Positions 10,080 to 23,341 of a stretch of DNA of 64,000 bases are shown here, in pieces. The translations under genes were made by a program, and so were the position numbers. Position 1 is the stretch's first letter. Each line of letters starts with the position of its first letter. The notes under the pieces were generated by a model. That model was not told where the DNA came from, ran no database searches, and saw only the letters and a program-made list of their open reading frames with translations. The stretch is from Sphaerolaimus hirsutus (taxonomy: Eukaryota; Nematoda; Chromadorea; Monhysterida; Sphaerolaimidae). The stretch is from assembly GCA_964036195.1 (NCBI GenBank), contig OZ038457.1, positions 25,678,787 to 25,742,786 on the forward strand, in the 5' to 3' direction.

Positions 10080-11440
10080 GTGGCCATAGGGGATTTTGGG
10101 GTTAGCATTTTGGGTGGGGGGTTAGCCAGTCAGCACGCGTTAATAACTCGGGAACCACTTGGCGAAAAATGTTGAAATTTGGATATGTTATGGTTTCAGA
10201 TCGGGGCTCTTCCAGATTTCGACGATTTCTGTCTACGACCCCCCAGACCGGAGATAGGGGGGGTCTATAAAAACACTGTAATTTGCGTTTTTTTGGGTGT
10301 CGCCAAGAACATGCAACTTTGAACATCAATAGCGCGGTCATTTGTGAACCGATTTTATTCATTAAAATGTTAAAATGATCACAAATGTTCGGAGAGTTCA
10401 TTTCTGAGGTCTCAAATCGGAGAGACACATTTGTTTATATATCGATTTAGCCCGATTTCGAAATGCAAAATTTCCGCAAAAGTTTGCTTTTTGAACATGC
10501 TAACATATTCTCCTGATCGAGAGAAACTTAATGAAACAACAATGAGATCGATATCTCTTTCCGATCAAAAGTTATGGCGCTTCAAACTTTTCCCTCCCAT
10601 CCGCATAAATAAGCACATGCATGCAACTTCAAAACTCCATATCTCGGCCATTTCTCAGCCGATTTTCACTGATGAACACTTCAAATGATCAGAATAACAT
10701 GGAGATTTCATTTTTAGGACCAGATTATCCCTATATTGCAGCAGATTCCCCCTACAAGAAATTAATGCGAACTCTTGAATTTAATTGTCATAATGAAAAT
10801 GCATACAAATAAACTGTGGATAAAAATGATATTTACATGTCACTCTGATCATTTGAAGTGTTCATCAGTGAAAATCGGCTGAGAAATGGCCGAGATATGG
10901 AGTTTTGAAGTTGCATGCATGTGCTTATTTATGTGGATGGGAGGGAAAAGTTTGAAGCGCCATAACTTTTGATCATTTTTGTTTCATTGGGTTACTCTCG
11001 ATCAGGAGAATAGGATAGCATGCTCAAAAAGCAAACTTTTGCGAAAATTTTGCTTTTCGAAATCGGGCTAAATCGATATATAAACAAATGTGTATCTCCG
11101 ATTTGACCTCAGAAATGAACTCTCCGAACATTTGTGATCATTTTAACATTTTAATGACTAAAATCGGTTCACAAATGACCGAGATATTGATGTTCAAAGT
11201 TTGCATGTTCTCGGCGACACCCAAAAAAAACGCAAATGACAGTGTTTTTTGCCCCCCCCCTATCTCCGGTCTGGGGGGTCGTAGAAAAAAATCGTCGAAA
11301 TCTGGAAGAGGCCCGATCTGAAACCATAACATATCCAAATTTCAACATTTTTCGCCAAGTGGTTCCCGAGTTATTAACGCGTGCTGACCGGCTGACCCCC
11401 CCCCCCCCAAAATGCTAACTCCAAAATCCCCTATGGGCGT
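10080..11440. mobile_element. 1.36-kb fold-back element, copy 1
   Basis: Two arms of roughly 600 bp are near-perfect inverse copies meeting near 10755. The left end reads CCATAGGGGATTTTGGGGTT and the right end AAAATCCCCTATGGGCG. A diverged relative occupies 52706-54078. There is no long coding frame; the frames present are mirror images of each other. Confidence 0.85.
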
Positions 11441-13025
11441 GGCTCAGCAGCTCCAGGCCACCACTGCGAGCACTTCAGGTGCTCTGCTCCTTTCACATAT
11501 TTATTTATTCGTCCGCAGCAGGAAATGCTATATGCGCAATTACAAATTGTACCCGCAAGAGTAAATCATTATTGCTAACACCGACCATTTTTGACTCATA
11601 TTTTCGGAATATTTTTCACTGATAAAAATATTGCGCTATCCTAACTATCAATGCTAAATTCAACGCTAATACATCTAACGTGTCAGAATTCGTTAAAATT
11701 CCATTTAAAACTGAGTATTTTATGAAGAACAAAGGTGTACGCGTAAAATAGAGCGGGTTTGTAATGTATACCTAAATTGATCGGCGAAATTTTTGGCCAA
11801 CATTGCAATTGATGTTTTGCACACATGGCGCAAAATGTCAACAGTTTACTATGGCACAGCATTCTGGACCACTGGTCATTTGCACTATTTGTGCTTCTAT
11901 GTTTCGGGTCCGTGTTCACGACGCCCACGATGCACCGGAGTTATGTGAGTTCAACTAAATTTATTAGCATTATGCCATCTGTTTGTGATTTATTTTTTAT
12001 AATATCCATTTTTTGAAATTTTTATAATATCCATCTTTAAGTATTTCTTGGAATAACCCCCCCCCCCTAGAAATACCCTCAGGTTTGAGCGAGCTGACCT
12101 AATAATAAACCCCCCTTGATAACCTCCATTTTACACATGATGTAAATATTTACGCAAATTTACGCTTTGTGTACATCATGTATAAAATGCACATGGCATA
12201 TTAAATTATTGCTGCCAATTTGCATAGCAGCTACACATGTCTGTGGATATAGGAAGGTACCTACCTATATAAATATTTACCGTATTTCCGCGAAATACCC
12301 CAGGAGGTTTTTTTCAGAGTAGAAATTTTGAGGGATGATTAAACGAGAGGGTGGGGGGTATTTCAAGAGGGGCGGTCTATTTTTTCGCCGGAACATTTTT
12401 TTAACTCGCAGTTCGTATTTCTTGTGTGTAACGTACGTAGAAGTAGAAAAATCATACCATTAAGCAGCAACATTAACCATCATAGGTATACACTCGCTAT
12501 CGAGGCTGCGTAGAACAAACCCTCCGACAAACCTACGACAACAATATAATAAAAATATAAATATAAAATAGTGCATTATTGCGTAATCTATAAAAATTTA
12601 TTATTGTTCCATGTAATGGGGTCGATCAAATAATAATCAATTGAGGCATCCGATCTATCTACTTATTGGTTTTCATCCCAAAATATTGTTTGACAAAAAT
12701 CACAATTTTTGTCTTCACAAAGAATCCGTGTAAACACTTACACTTTTTTTACACTTTCCTAGGTATTTTTAAAATACCTTACACTTTTGGTATCCATACT
12801 CAAAATTTGGAAAGTGTATTTACACTTACACTTACTCTGATATACGCCCCACAGCTGTAGTTATGGCATCCACAGTGGGGTACCATGTGGGTGCTGAACA
12901 TGTCGTGGACGGCAAAAATTGCAACATAAAAACATTTGTGTTCAGCGACCCACACTTATGTGAGTCGCCAACCCCCCCCCCCCCCTTTGCCGGGGCATGG
13001 TAAAGGAGGGTGTGACGCCTGTATA
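11441..13025. other. Mixed repeat debris, no gene seen
   Basis: Contains C-runs near 12060 and 12970, a half TA-site end (ACCGTATTTCCGCG) at 12282, and a fragment of the AAGTGTAA/ACACTT word family at 12720-12840 related to the element at 22041. I found no supported exon. Confidence 0.4.
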
Positions 13026-13471
13026 CAGGGACGTATCCAGGATTTTTGAGCGGGGGGGCTGCTTGTTTACGGGGGCCGGCGAACGGGGGGGGGGGCTCAG
13101 CCCCCCCCCCTAAAATTTTTCCCTATATAGGGACGGAAAAGCGTTTTGGCGCTAGCGCCATACAAAGGCACCATTCCATGGCGCTATTGGCGTTGGCGCC
13201 AGCGCCAGGAACCGCTTTAAATGTATGTAAAATGCATACATATTCAGCGAAAATAGCAAAAATGGGTTTTATTTCCGAGTATATTGGTTTACAGGGGCCG
13301 ATCCGCTGAAAATACAATGCATGGGGACGAAATTGCGCGCTTGCGCGCAAAATTTTTAAGAAACATCTGAAAATATATAGGACAAGTTGCATTTTCCGGG
13401 ACTTTTTGGGTCTCACCCCGGGAAGGGGGGGGCTGCAGCCCCCCCCCCACCCCCCCCTGGATACGTCCTTG
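13026..13471 (+). mobile_element. hAT-type MITE, CAGGGACGTATCCAGG family, copy 1
   Basis: Starts CAGGGACGTATCCAGGATTT and ends CCTGGATACGTCCTTG. Flanked by CCTGTATA at 13018-13025 and 13472-13479, an 8-bp duplication as in hAT elements. The interior has G/C runs, a GGCGCTAGCGCC patch and the dyad TTGCGCGC-NN-GCGCGCAA at 13333-13350. Confidence 0.92.
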
Positions 13472-13794
13472 CCTGTATACCCCTCAGGTATCAGCTCCAT
13501 ATCTCGTGCACAGCTGCAGATATGGGACTCGTAAAAAATAGAAAATCGGTGCTCAACCTGATGCGGCAGGTCTTGCGTAATCAATTTTCCCTGGAATTTT
13601 TTATCCAGATTCAACATGAAGACACGAAAATATTTACTTTTCGCAGCGCGACGTACGGGTCAAATCGCTGAACAGCAAATCCGTTTTGCAGGTGCGTAAA
13701 ATTTCCCTCTGTAGTGTAAAATCCACGCCAAAAATACACAGCACAATGGGAAAAAAACCTACTGGCGCTCTTTCCAAAAAACGCTGTCAGCGGT

Positions 13795-14125
13795 AGTGAT
13801 GGAAAAGGCGCCGGGACAAATGGCACCGCACCGGCACCTCTGCCAGTTCTCAGAAAGGGCACCTGGGGCAGTGCAAAGCCCTGTAAAGTGTAAAGTAAAG
13901 TGTCAAATGTAAAGTCAAATGCAAAGTAAAGTGTCAATCAAAACAAAAAAGAAAAGATTTTATTACTGAACTTTGCATGACAATTGACAGTTTACTTTGC
14001 ATTTGACTTTACATTTGACACTTAACTTTACACTTTACAGGGCTTGGGACTGCCACCTGGCACCATGGGCACTGGCAAAAAAGGTCACCGCACCGCACCG
14101 GCACCGGTGCCAACGATATTTCATG
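13795..14125. mobile_element. TAGTGATGGAA/GGCACC element carrying a nested fold-back MITE
   Basis: The start TAGTGATGGAAAAGGCGCC resembles the element at 15992, but the interior uses GCACCGGCACC words. A copy of the AGTCCCAAG/AAAGTGT MITE lies inside (about 13865-14053), flanked by CACCTGG on both sides. Confidence 0.65.
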
Positions 14126-14465
14126 GAGCCTAACATGAAAATGTTAAAATGTATAAAAAAACATGGAAATAGGGACAATGATACTAGCAAACACCAAAAT
14201 GTAAAACAACATTGAGTTTCAACTGCTCTATCACATGCAACAATCAGTTACTTCTACAAATAAAAATTTTTAGTGCACAAAAGTCATTTAAATTTTAACA
14301 TGATTGATTGTGATTTCGTTTTATCAATGTGTGACACGATGTGAAAAGCATAAAAATGTAAATGACAGCCGCTTATCATTTCTTCGGACATATTGTACAA
14401 ACTAAATACAGTTTTCACGCAAAAGTAACGGTAAAAACTAGTGTGTGTAGTGCCAATCATAGTTG

Positions 14466-14943
14466 TTATAGTGTATTTACGTTTACTCGATAAATACGGA
14501 TACTCGAGTACTTCGTAAATAAGTTTACGTTTCCTGCAGAGAAGAATACTCGTACTCACTTACTCACGTACTTTTCCAAAGTACGCGAGTACAGAAAACG
14601 TATTTCAAACACCCTTTTTATCAGCTTTTCAAGGCATTAAGGAAAAAAAGGGAGAGAAAAGCCAAAAATAGCGAAAAAAAATATTCAAAATAGCACAAAA
14701 ATAGGTAGGCAAAAACACATTAAATAGTGAATTCGATGGTGAAGAAGTTCGAAAATTAGTGATTTTGAGCGAAAGTTGGTGCAAAATTTCAAATAAATAC
14801 CCAATTTTACCGGGACAAAAGTAATTTACTCACATTTACTCATGCGTAAAAGTAAAAAATAAATACTTTACGTTTTCTGTACTCACCTGTGAGTAAAAAA
14901 AATACTTAATGTTTACGTTTACTTTTGAAAAAGTTGAGTACTT
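14466..14943. repeat. Fold-back of TTTACGTTTACT words
   Basis: Reiterated TTTACTCG/TACTCGAGTA words on the left and GTTTACGTTTAC on the right make a weak fold-back. It resembles the CAGAGTTG-ended family (22041, 47712) in word content but lacks clear ends. Confidence 0.45.
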
Positions 14944-14977
14944 CAACAAGTGTGGTGCCAATGGCGTGCACATGCAG

Positions 14978-15078
14978 TAGAAGGACATTTAGCGCAGGCG
15001 TACGCCCGACTGAATGCGCAAATGGCTCGGCTGGGCGCGACGCAGCGCGGCACCTGGAGGCAGCTGGGCAGCCTGCCC
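14978..15078 (+). CDS. Exon-like island, gene not identified
   Basis: A GC-rich island in AT-rich repeats, preceded by an acceptor-like ATGCAG (or GCGCAG ending at 14997) and followed by the donor CTGCCC|GTGCGT. One frame is open with strong G/C third-position preference and reads AYARLNAQMARLGATQRGT, helix-like. The composition matches ELL exons 5-7. It shares a Tyr-x6-Met spacing with ELL exon 4, but it lies 15 kb upstream of ELL exon 1, so I leave it unassigned. It could be an exon of an overlapping or neighbouring gene, or a stranded duplicate. Confidence 0.35.
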
Positions 15079-15991
15079 GTGCGTCTTGTCAAATGGCCAT
15101 TTCGGTGTTGGCACAGCTCCAATTTTTTACACTTGCACACTTGCACACCAAACAAGGGCTATACACTGAGAAATATGCGCGCAAAGAAATCACACAAGTG
15201 AATACAAAGAAAAGTTGTGAATAACATGAAAAACGAGCAGAAAAATTGCCAGAATTGCTATGGTGGCTAAGGATGTCAAACCATTTCAAAAAACTATTTT
15301 CAGTTTTTAAGTATTCTTTGAAAAAAGTTTACAAATGTCAATTTTTTTGAAAAAAGTTTTTGAATTTAATTTTCAAAAATTTTCGAATCCTTTTGACTAC
15401 TTTTTGAATTTTTGATATTTTTGGCTGCTTTTCAAAAAAAAATTTTCACAAAGTTATTGCATTTTTTACTGAATTTAGAATGCATCTTTTTGTGTTGCAG
15501 CTTTTCAAACTGTTACTGCAGACAGATTTACACATTCATGTTCTGCTGCTATGAACAGATGCTTGTGAAATTGGTGTTCATAATTGCGTTTCTGCATTTT
15601 ATACACAATTTCAACCAAAAATATTGAGAGAAAGAACAAATTCGGAAACTTTTTTGAATTTTTGAATTTTCAGATTTTTCTAATAATAAATCAAATTTTA
15701 AGTGTTTTTTTCTAGCAGGGAAATAAAAATTTGAAATTTCCTAAAAAATTAAAAACATTCTCAAATTTTTGAATCTTTGTTTGCAATCGTTAATGGGGGC
15801 ATAATATCTAAACTATTTACCTTATCCGATGTAGAAAAAACCTTGCTCATATTAAAAAAAGTTTGGATGAAATTTCTTATCAAACAACCAATAACAAAAT
15901 TACAGTCTAACGATGGCACCCATGAGAAACGCCATATAGAACTTGGACCTCCGGCATTATGGCTGAAGTAAAAAGTGTGATGGCACTGTGG

Positions 15992-16839
15992 TAGTGATGG
16001 AATGGCGCCATGGCGCTGGCGCCATTTGAGGGCGCCAAAGGGCGCCGCGCCATGGCGCCATTGGCGCTTGGCGCCCTTTTTCTGTGGCGCCCTTGGCGCT
16101 TGGCGCCCACTTTCTGAAAGGCGCCATGGCGCCCTTGGCGCTTGGCGCCCTTTCTCCGTGGCGCCCTTGGCGCCTGGCGCCCTGCCCTAAAAGGGCGCCA
16201 AAATGGCGCCAGCATGGTTTCAAGGTGAGTGCTGCGTGTATGAATAAAAAAGAAAAAACGGGTCTGTGAATGATCAAAATTCACTGGAAAATAGACAAAG
16301 TGGTGTGAGTGGATGTATATGTTTCATCCAATTTTTATCAGATGCGTGTAACGGATCAGAAGCTGAGCATGATAGACCGGTGAACTTGCAAACTCGTAAA
16401 TCAACGGATTGAAATTATCGTAATTCCGTTGTCGTCCGCTTCAAGAAAACATAAATTGGAAAATCTATTTGATGTGCATTCATTGTTTTGTCGAATGAGA
16501 ATTTTCAAAGTGTTTGAATTGAATTTCACGTGTGAATGCTGTTTTTGCACAAAAGTTTGTTGCTAGTCTCATTTTTGCTGATTACATCCTGGAGAACATG
16601 AATAAAGAAGTGAATGTGTGCACTACAGTGCTGGAGAAGCATTTTTAGCACACGCAGGGTATTCTACTCGCTTTTTTATCCTGGCGCCAGTGGCGCCTGG
16701 CGCCCTTCTTTTCAATTGGCGCCATGGCGCCCTTGGCGCTTGGCGCCCTCTTTCCGTGGCGCCTGGCGCCCACTTTCCGAATGGCGCCATGGCGCCCTTG
16801 GCGCTTGGCGCCCTTTTTACTGGCGCTTTTCCATCACTA
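15992..16839. mobile_element. hAT-type MITE made of GGCGCC palindromes
   Basis: Ends TAGTGATGGAA and TTCCATCACTA are inverted and flanked by CACTGTGG at 15984-15991 and 16840-16847. Both subterminal arms are arrays of GGCGCCATGGCGCC and TTGGCGCCC words, which give long artefactual Ala/Pro/Trp/Arg frames on both strands. The central ~450 bp is ordinary AT-rich DNA. Confidence 0.9.
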
Positions 16840-16906
16840 CACTGTGGGCGCCATTGACCGTGGTGCCATGGACGATATGGGGACTTCCGTTCCAAAAGTT
16901 CACAAG

Positions 16907-17907
16907 CAGGGTTGGTTTTATAAAAATCATTTGTATACAAATTGTATAAAAATTGTATAAAAATGTATTTTATTTTAATTTTATTCTTGTTTCATTTTAT
17001 TTTTTTTTATTTTATTCCAAAATAATAATAAAATAATAAAATGGACCATTTTACAAAAATTTTACAGAAATTTTACAAAAAAATCAGAATCTTGCATGCA
17101 AGGTCAGAAAAATGTGATAATTAGACCTAAACACAAAAAACGTGTGACAAATTTTTCCATTACTTTGCAAAAGTTGCATGCAGTAGGTATTGTTAGCTAG
17201 TTGGAAGTGTTAAGTTACAATTATCGATAAGAATGGTTTGCATTTTCAGTAGAGGGATTACTGGAGTGTGCTGGGCGCATTTGTAAAACCTCATGCAACG
17301 TGTTAATTGTCATGACAAATGTAGTAAAGGGTCGATTGGCATCTCAAATGTCAAGCAAAGTATAATTGTCATGACAAATGTCTTGCAGAGTGTAAATTGT
17401 GTATCTGAATCTTATGTTTTGGTATCCAAACCTTATATTTTGGTATCCAAATCTTATGTTTTTGTATCCAAATGTTCACATAAGATTTGCTTACAAAAAC
17501 AACAAGATTTCGATACAAAAGATAAGATTTGGATACAATTTGATTCACAGTTTCCACTTATATTTGTCATGACAATTGACACTTACTTAACATTTTCATG
17601 AAAATTGACACTTTCCATTCCATTTCATATGACATTTTGACACTTTACATGGCTTGGGACTGCCCCAGCTCCGCAAATGAACAGGTTGAACTATAAACAA
17701 CAGCACAAAATTATACAAAAAATATGAATTTTTATACAATTTTTACAAAAATATGAATTTGTATACAATTTTACAAAAATTTGAATTTTTATACAATTTT
17801 TATTTTTATTTTGAAATTTTCCATTTTATTTTATTTTATTTTATTCTTCAATTTTCAATTTTATTTTTATTTTATTTTTATTCTTTTCTGAGATTTTGCC
17901 AACCCTG
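16907..17907. mobile_element. hAT-type element (CAGGGTTGG ends), 1.0 kb
   Basis: Starts CAGGGTTGGTTTTATAAAAA and ends AGATTTTGCCAACCCTG; duplications TTCACAAG at 16899-16906 and 17908-17915. The interior includes TGTCATGACAAATG words and a TTTTGGTATCCAAATCTTATG repeat array, shared with the copy at 46363. Confidence 0.92.
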
Positions 17908-18422
17908 TTCACAAGCGTTAAATCCAGAAAAATCGAGTTAGCTGTGGATTCGACATCCACGTATAATTCTGCCCATTTTGGTAAAAAAATCAGTGTTATA
18001 GTCCATTTCGTTCCCGAGATACAGTGGTACCGTTTTTCAGAAAAATCACAATTTTCATATCGAAAGTGCACATATCCATCTCAGATCCCCTACGAAAAAC
18101 AGGACTTTCATTTCGTAAGTGCACATATCCATGTCGGACCACCGGAGTTTCATTTCATAAGTGCACATATCCAAAAAATAGTTTCATTTCCAAAAGTGCA
18201 CGCGTGCTCCGGATCGCTCGCGAAGAGCCGGCCGGATTTCCCATACAAAATAAAGTTTCATTTCCAAATGTGCATACGTGAATTTACAAATTTATTTTGC
18301 TCTACAAATCGAGTACAGGTATAAATATAGATCAGAAAATTTAGGTTTGTGTACTTCTCGAAAAGGGCTTCTCAGTGGTGTAATTGGTTTTGCCCTGCGA
18401 TGCACCGTTAGGAAGTTATGTA

Positions 18423-18515
18423 CCGTATTTCTCCGTGTAAACCGCCATATATAACCATGTATAACGCCCCGGGCGTTGTGCACGGGGGGGGGGCGGTTTA
18501 CACGGAGAAATACGG
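18423..18515. mobile_element. 93-bp TA-site mini-element
   Basis: CCGTATTTCTCCGTGTAAAC and its inverse at 18495-18515 form an almost complete hairpin, flanked by TA on both sides. Same outer CCGTATT ends as the elements at 37559, 44618 and 55097. Confidence 0.75.
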
Positions 18516-19442
18516 TACATGTCAACTTCAAATTTTCAAATTTACTCCTTATTTTGGGTGGTTTACAAAATATGACATAACTCCCAAAATATTTACCAGC
18601 CGACAAACTTTAGGGTTACAAAAATTGTAGACAAATGTCGGAGATATCTGAAAAGTGCAGGGCAAGCTTTGTCGCCCAAACATGGCGCTGCCGGGCCAGC
18701 GCCAAACTTTAAAATGCGATTTTGAAAAATCGAAAAATCTGGATATGTTAACTTTTGGAATGAAAGTCCCCATATATAGAAAGAGTGCAAAAGTGCACTT
18801 GCCTCAGGCGGGAATCCTGCATTGGCTGGCCCTGTTTGAGTCTAAAGGCCCCCTGTTCGATCCACAGTGGCGGCGCCAGTTGGCGAAGCTAGTTGGTGTT
18901 GCTCGTTTATTGGCATAATCATAAGCGTAAATATAAATACCCATTTACCCAGGTATTTTGGGTAAGCGTAAATACACTTTCACAACTCTGATGTAGCATC
19001 TTCAAATAGCCAGCTACTTTCAATAAAATTGGCGACGATTGGCGCCTTGCACCATAGGTCTGGCATTTTTCAGCTCACTAATCAAAAGTTCACAACCTCA
19101 ACACCAAAAATGCCCATTTTACAAGTCACAATCCACCTGGGTGATGCTGACAGCAAGAAATCCGGGTCAAAATTGAGTCAAAATCGAGCCAGTGCTGAAT
19201 CTCCAGGCCACGGGTTGTATGCCTTCCAATTGAACATTGTGAGAAGAAATCAAGTGCAAGCGATCAAACCATATTCGTACATACCATAGTTCTACTAATA
19301 TATCGCATATTTACGATACCTTTAAACCACAGTTGTTAAATTGTACATACATTTACTTGAAAGATACACGTACGCTAGTACGCGGTAAAAAGTAAAAAGT
19401 AGTGTAAACACTCTTTAAAGTACACGCTTACAGAGAAAATGT

Positions 19443-21106
19443 AAACTGCGTTTGGATCAAGTCCGGCAGTCACTTTTTGAACGGACTTCTGACGCCACAA
19501 CTCACGCTATGGGGGGAGTTGAGAGTTGAAATTTGGGGGGAATTTAGCCGACATTCCCCCCTACTATATACACCAACGCAGATGCGACTGCGACCCGTTT
19601 TAGTGTGAGTTGCCGTATATTCGAAAAAAATTGATCGGTTTTCGCTGTCCGGATCAAGTCCGGCACCCAGTGGTTCTTCACCACTTATGGGGCCGTAACT
19701 CCAGATACACAAACACGATGAATCTGAAACTTGGGGGGGTTAAAAATGACATATACCTCTTACTGTACACAGGATGACGAGCGCCACTGACACACAATAA
19801 GTGCCGCTCGCCGCGTATCATGCGTTTTTATAGATGCACTGTCCGCATCCAGGCTGATTGACACTCCTGGATTTTCATCAAGAAAAATGGCTAGTTTATG
19901 CTATATTTACATTCCTACAGTACCATACAATACTGTACAATGCTGTGAAATTTCCTGTCCAGTGTGAATATCTGACCTTCCTCGAGTTGCACACAAAAAA
20001 ATACACTTAAAATCGATTTTTTGTAAGACACTTTAAAAGTTGGTTTATGATGCCCTCTTGGGGATAGTTTAAGGTATAAAGTTTCGTAAAAGACCTTACC
20101 CCAAAAATGTCCTGCTAACGAATTTTGATGGGGGTCAATGCGATGACATCACCTATGACATCATTGCAGTAGAGATTTGTACCACAATGATGTCATAGGT
20201 GACATCACCAAATTGACACCCATTAAAATTCTTAAGCAGGGCATTTTTGGAGTAAGGTCTTTTACACAACTTTATACCTTAAACTATCCCCAAGAGGGCA
20301 TTCTAAACCAACTTTTAAAGTGTCTAACAAAAAATCGATTTAAAGTGTATTTTAAGTATGCAACTCAAGGGAGGTCAGAAATTCTGTTGATCAGCACTGG
20401 ACAGTAAATTTCGCTGTTTTCTGCAGTATGGTATGGTACTGCAGAATTGTAAAACATACAAACAAAAACTGTTTACTGTAAATATCATGATAACAGTATG
20501 GTTGTTAAATTTTACATTATCATACCTACTGTAAATTCAAATACCCATCAATTGTGCAGGTGGAAACCATTCACTGACGCTGGACATGGTCGCTTCAGGG
20601 CGCGTCAAGACGAGCAGAATTAACACAAGTTGCTGATTTAACTCAGGGGTCACTTGACTTCTTTCTGAAAAAAAGTTATCGGGTGCCTGGCCGGATGCGG
20701 ACAGTGCGTCCATAAAAAAACGCATGATACGCGGCGAGCGGCACTTATTGTGTGTCAGTGGTGCTCGTCATCCTGTGTACAGTAAGAGGTACATGTCATT
20801 TTTAACCCCCCCCCCCCAAGTTTCAGATTCATCGTGTTTGTGTATCTGGAGTTACGGCCCCCTAAGTGGTGAAGAACCACTGGGTGCCGGACTTGATCCG
20901 GACAGCGAAAACCGATCATTTTTTTCGAATATACGGCAACTCACACTAAAACGGGTCGCAGTCGCATCTGCGTTGGTTTATATAGTAGGGGGGAATGTCG
21001 GCTAAATTCCCCCCAAATTTCAACTCTCAACTCCCCCCATAGCATGAGTTATAGCGTCATGAGTCCGTTCAAAAAGTGACTGCCGGACTTGATCCGAACG
21101 CAGTTT
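19443..21106. mobile_element. 1.66-kb fold-back element
   Basis: AAACTGCGTTTGGATCAAGT at the left and GATCCGAACGCAGTTT at the right begin arms of about 800 bp. Sub-modules repeat within each arm (CTGTCCGGATCAAGTCCGGC, a GGGGGGAATTTAGCCGAC block, and a TGACATCACC / GGTGATGTCA pair near the centre at about 20180). The frames in the arms mirror each other and are not genes. Confidence 0.85.
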
Positions 21107-21426
21107 ATATTCTGTTGCTAAAATAAGAAAATTTTGAAGAAATCATATCATTTTTCTAAAAAATACCAAATAAAAACATAAAAATCATAAGAAACATAAC
21201 ATGATCATTTTAAGAAAAGTTCAGTAATTCTAAACAACTCTGCTTTACCTTGCGGCTTGCACGCGGGTTTCTCTGAAAAAATTGGGAAAATTCAATGCTG
21301 TTAAAACATCAATGTAAAATTTTTTCACAGAAATGTATTTTTTTAGCTTTTAACAAAAATTGCGTTTTCAAACAATCATTGACACGTTTGCAACATGACG
21401 CATAAATAAGTGCGAGCTCAGGTGCA

Positions 21427-21648
21427 GTCCCAAGCCCTGTAAAGTGTAAAGTAAAGTGTCAAATGTAAAGTCAAATGCGAAGTCAAATGTCAAATGTAAA
21501 GTCAAATGCAAAGTAAACTGTCAATTGTCATGCAAAGTTCAGTAATAAAATAATATCTTTTTTGTGTTGATTGACACTTTACTTTGCATTCGACTTTACA
21601 TTTGACACTTTACTTTACACTTTACAGGGCTTGGGACTGCCCCCATGT
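21427..21648. mobile_element. AGTCCCAAGCCCTG-type fold-back MITE
   Basis: Full-length copy of the family seen at 9505, 13865 and 30382: inverted CAGTCCCAAGCCCTGTAAAG ends with AAAGTGTCAAATGTAAAG words. The flanks show CTCAGGTG before and CCCATG after, with no convincing duplication. Confidence 0.8.
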
Positions 21649-21839
21649 TTCTACCAACTAATTCCATGAAATATGCTTTATTGGCGGTGCACACACTAGT
21701 TGATATTTACATGATTGCGTCAACAGGTGCCAGTTCCGCAAATTGAGAAGTGACAAGTAAAATGGCAAATGCGAAGTAAATTGCCAAAGTGAAGTGAAAT
21801 GACAAGTAAATTGGCAAAACTGAAGTAGGTAATAAAGTA

Positions 21840-22870
21840 ATCACCTCCAAAATCACTAGTTCATGCGTCTAACTGCCTATTTTCAGCTATTTTAAGTACT
21901 ATATGCTCTTGTATACTCATTTTGAGCTATTTTACACCTACTTTTAGTGATTTTTCTCCCTTTTCCTCCTTCTATGCCCCGAAAAAGCCTATATATCGAA
22001 CCACCACAACCCCCCCCCAGAAAATTTTTCAGCTATCTATCAGAGTTGTTAAAATACCGGTATTTTTGGAAAGTGTAAGTGTAAGTGTAAATACACTTTC
22101 CAAATTTTGAGTATGCATACTAAAAGTGTAAGGTATTTTAAAAATACCTAGGAAAGTGTAAAAAAAGTGTAAGTGTAAAAAATTTTTTTTGAATGAGCAC
22201 TCACTGTTGAGCATTAGAAAACACCGCTGTTCTCCCCTTTAGATCAATTTATTATTTTCATGTATTACTTCACATTTTACAGCCTTTTATGAAACATTTC
22301 AGACTGTAACAAATACTGTAGTGGTATGAAGTTCCCTAATAATGGCAGTTTTTCAGTGTTGATATTTTACTGATTAAGCAATGCGATACACACTGTTTAA
22401 ATGCAAGAATGGATATGCAGCCAATGTCAATGCAAAAGTTGACTTTGTGTCCAGCTGGTGAATTTCCATTGATCTTGTCCTTTTTACAAAAGTATGATGA
22501 AACTGTAGAATACCATGAGTACTGATCAAAGGTTGTAGATCGAAGGATAATTGTACATTTGCCATATTTTCTACATTCAATGCATTTTTTGTACATGACC
22601 CTATTTTATGCTTTCTCGAAAGCATAAAACAGGGCCATCTGAAAGAAAAAAATACACTTTCTGTACCCGGGTATTTTGCCCAGGAAAGTGTAAAAAAAGT
22701 GTATGGGTATTTTTTGAAAGTGTAAGTGTAAGTGTAAATATAAATACCCATTTACCCGGGTATTTCGGGTAAGTGTAAATACACTTTCGCAACTCTGCTA
22801 TCTATCCCTCCGGAGGAGCAATTTGCTATCTATCCAACCACTCGGAGGGTCAAAATTCAAGATACCCCTG
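21840..22870 (+). mobile_element. CTATCTAT/GGAGG element interrupted by a hAT MITE
   Basis: Words typical of the CAGGGGTAGG family (CACTAGTTCATGCG, CTATCTATCCCTCCGGAGG, and the end AAGATACCCCTG) are split by the element at 22041-22797, which duplicated CTATCTAT from the host repeat itself. Confidence 0.7.
22041..22797. mobile_element. hAT-type MITE (CAGAGTTG ends)
   Basis: CAGAGTTGTTAAAATACCGG at the left, CACTTTCGCAACTCTG at the right, and 8-bp duplications CTATCTAT at 22033-22040 and 22798-22805. The subterminal arms are arrays of AAGTGTAAGTGTAAATACAC words; the centre is unique-looking but has no supported gene. Confidence 0.9.
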
Positions 22871-23341
22871 ATTCATGCTTGTGTATTATATTTAAACCTA
22901 TCCTTAACAGATAACTTTTGTACATTTTAATAGATAATGCTAAATTCTACAATGTGCTTTTTTGTACCACATGTTTGTGTGTACAGAAAAAAAGTGTACT
23001 TTGGTGGGTGAAAATGATTCTATTTTCGTCTTGTCAACCTACATAATGTATTAGCTCTGTATGCTTTAGTATATGTATCTACATGTAAATAATTTTGATT
23101 TGTTTATGTTTACACTTTTTAGCTAAATATTGTTTCTACCTTCTTTACGCGTTTTTCTTATTCAACTGTCGTTATTCAGCCCCATTCCAAAGTACTTCTC
23201 TCTTCTCATTTGTGTGACTTCATAAATACATATCTTTCCTATACAACTATATGGGATAAATGTTCACATGATATTTATGAAAATCGTTTTTGGCATGGTC
23301 AATAAAAATAAAAATAATAAAATTCAAAATGCCCACTATAT

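Noticed and set aside
12870..12990. tRNA or small RNA gene in GC-rich short hairpins
   Set aside because: I found no cloverleaf, box A/B pair or CCA-adjacent stem here or in similar hairpins elsewhere in the window.
13123..13617. 164-codon - strand frame
   Set aside because: It lies within and beyond the arms of the hAT MITE at 13026-13471 and is not conserved as a frame in the other copies.
15907..16284. Ala/Pro/Trp/Arg-rich open frames on both strands
   Set aside because: They are translations of GGCGCC word arrays in the arms of a hAT-type MITE, mirrored in several frames.
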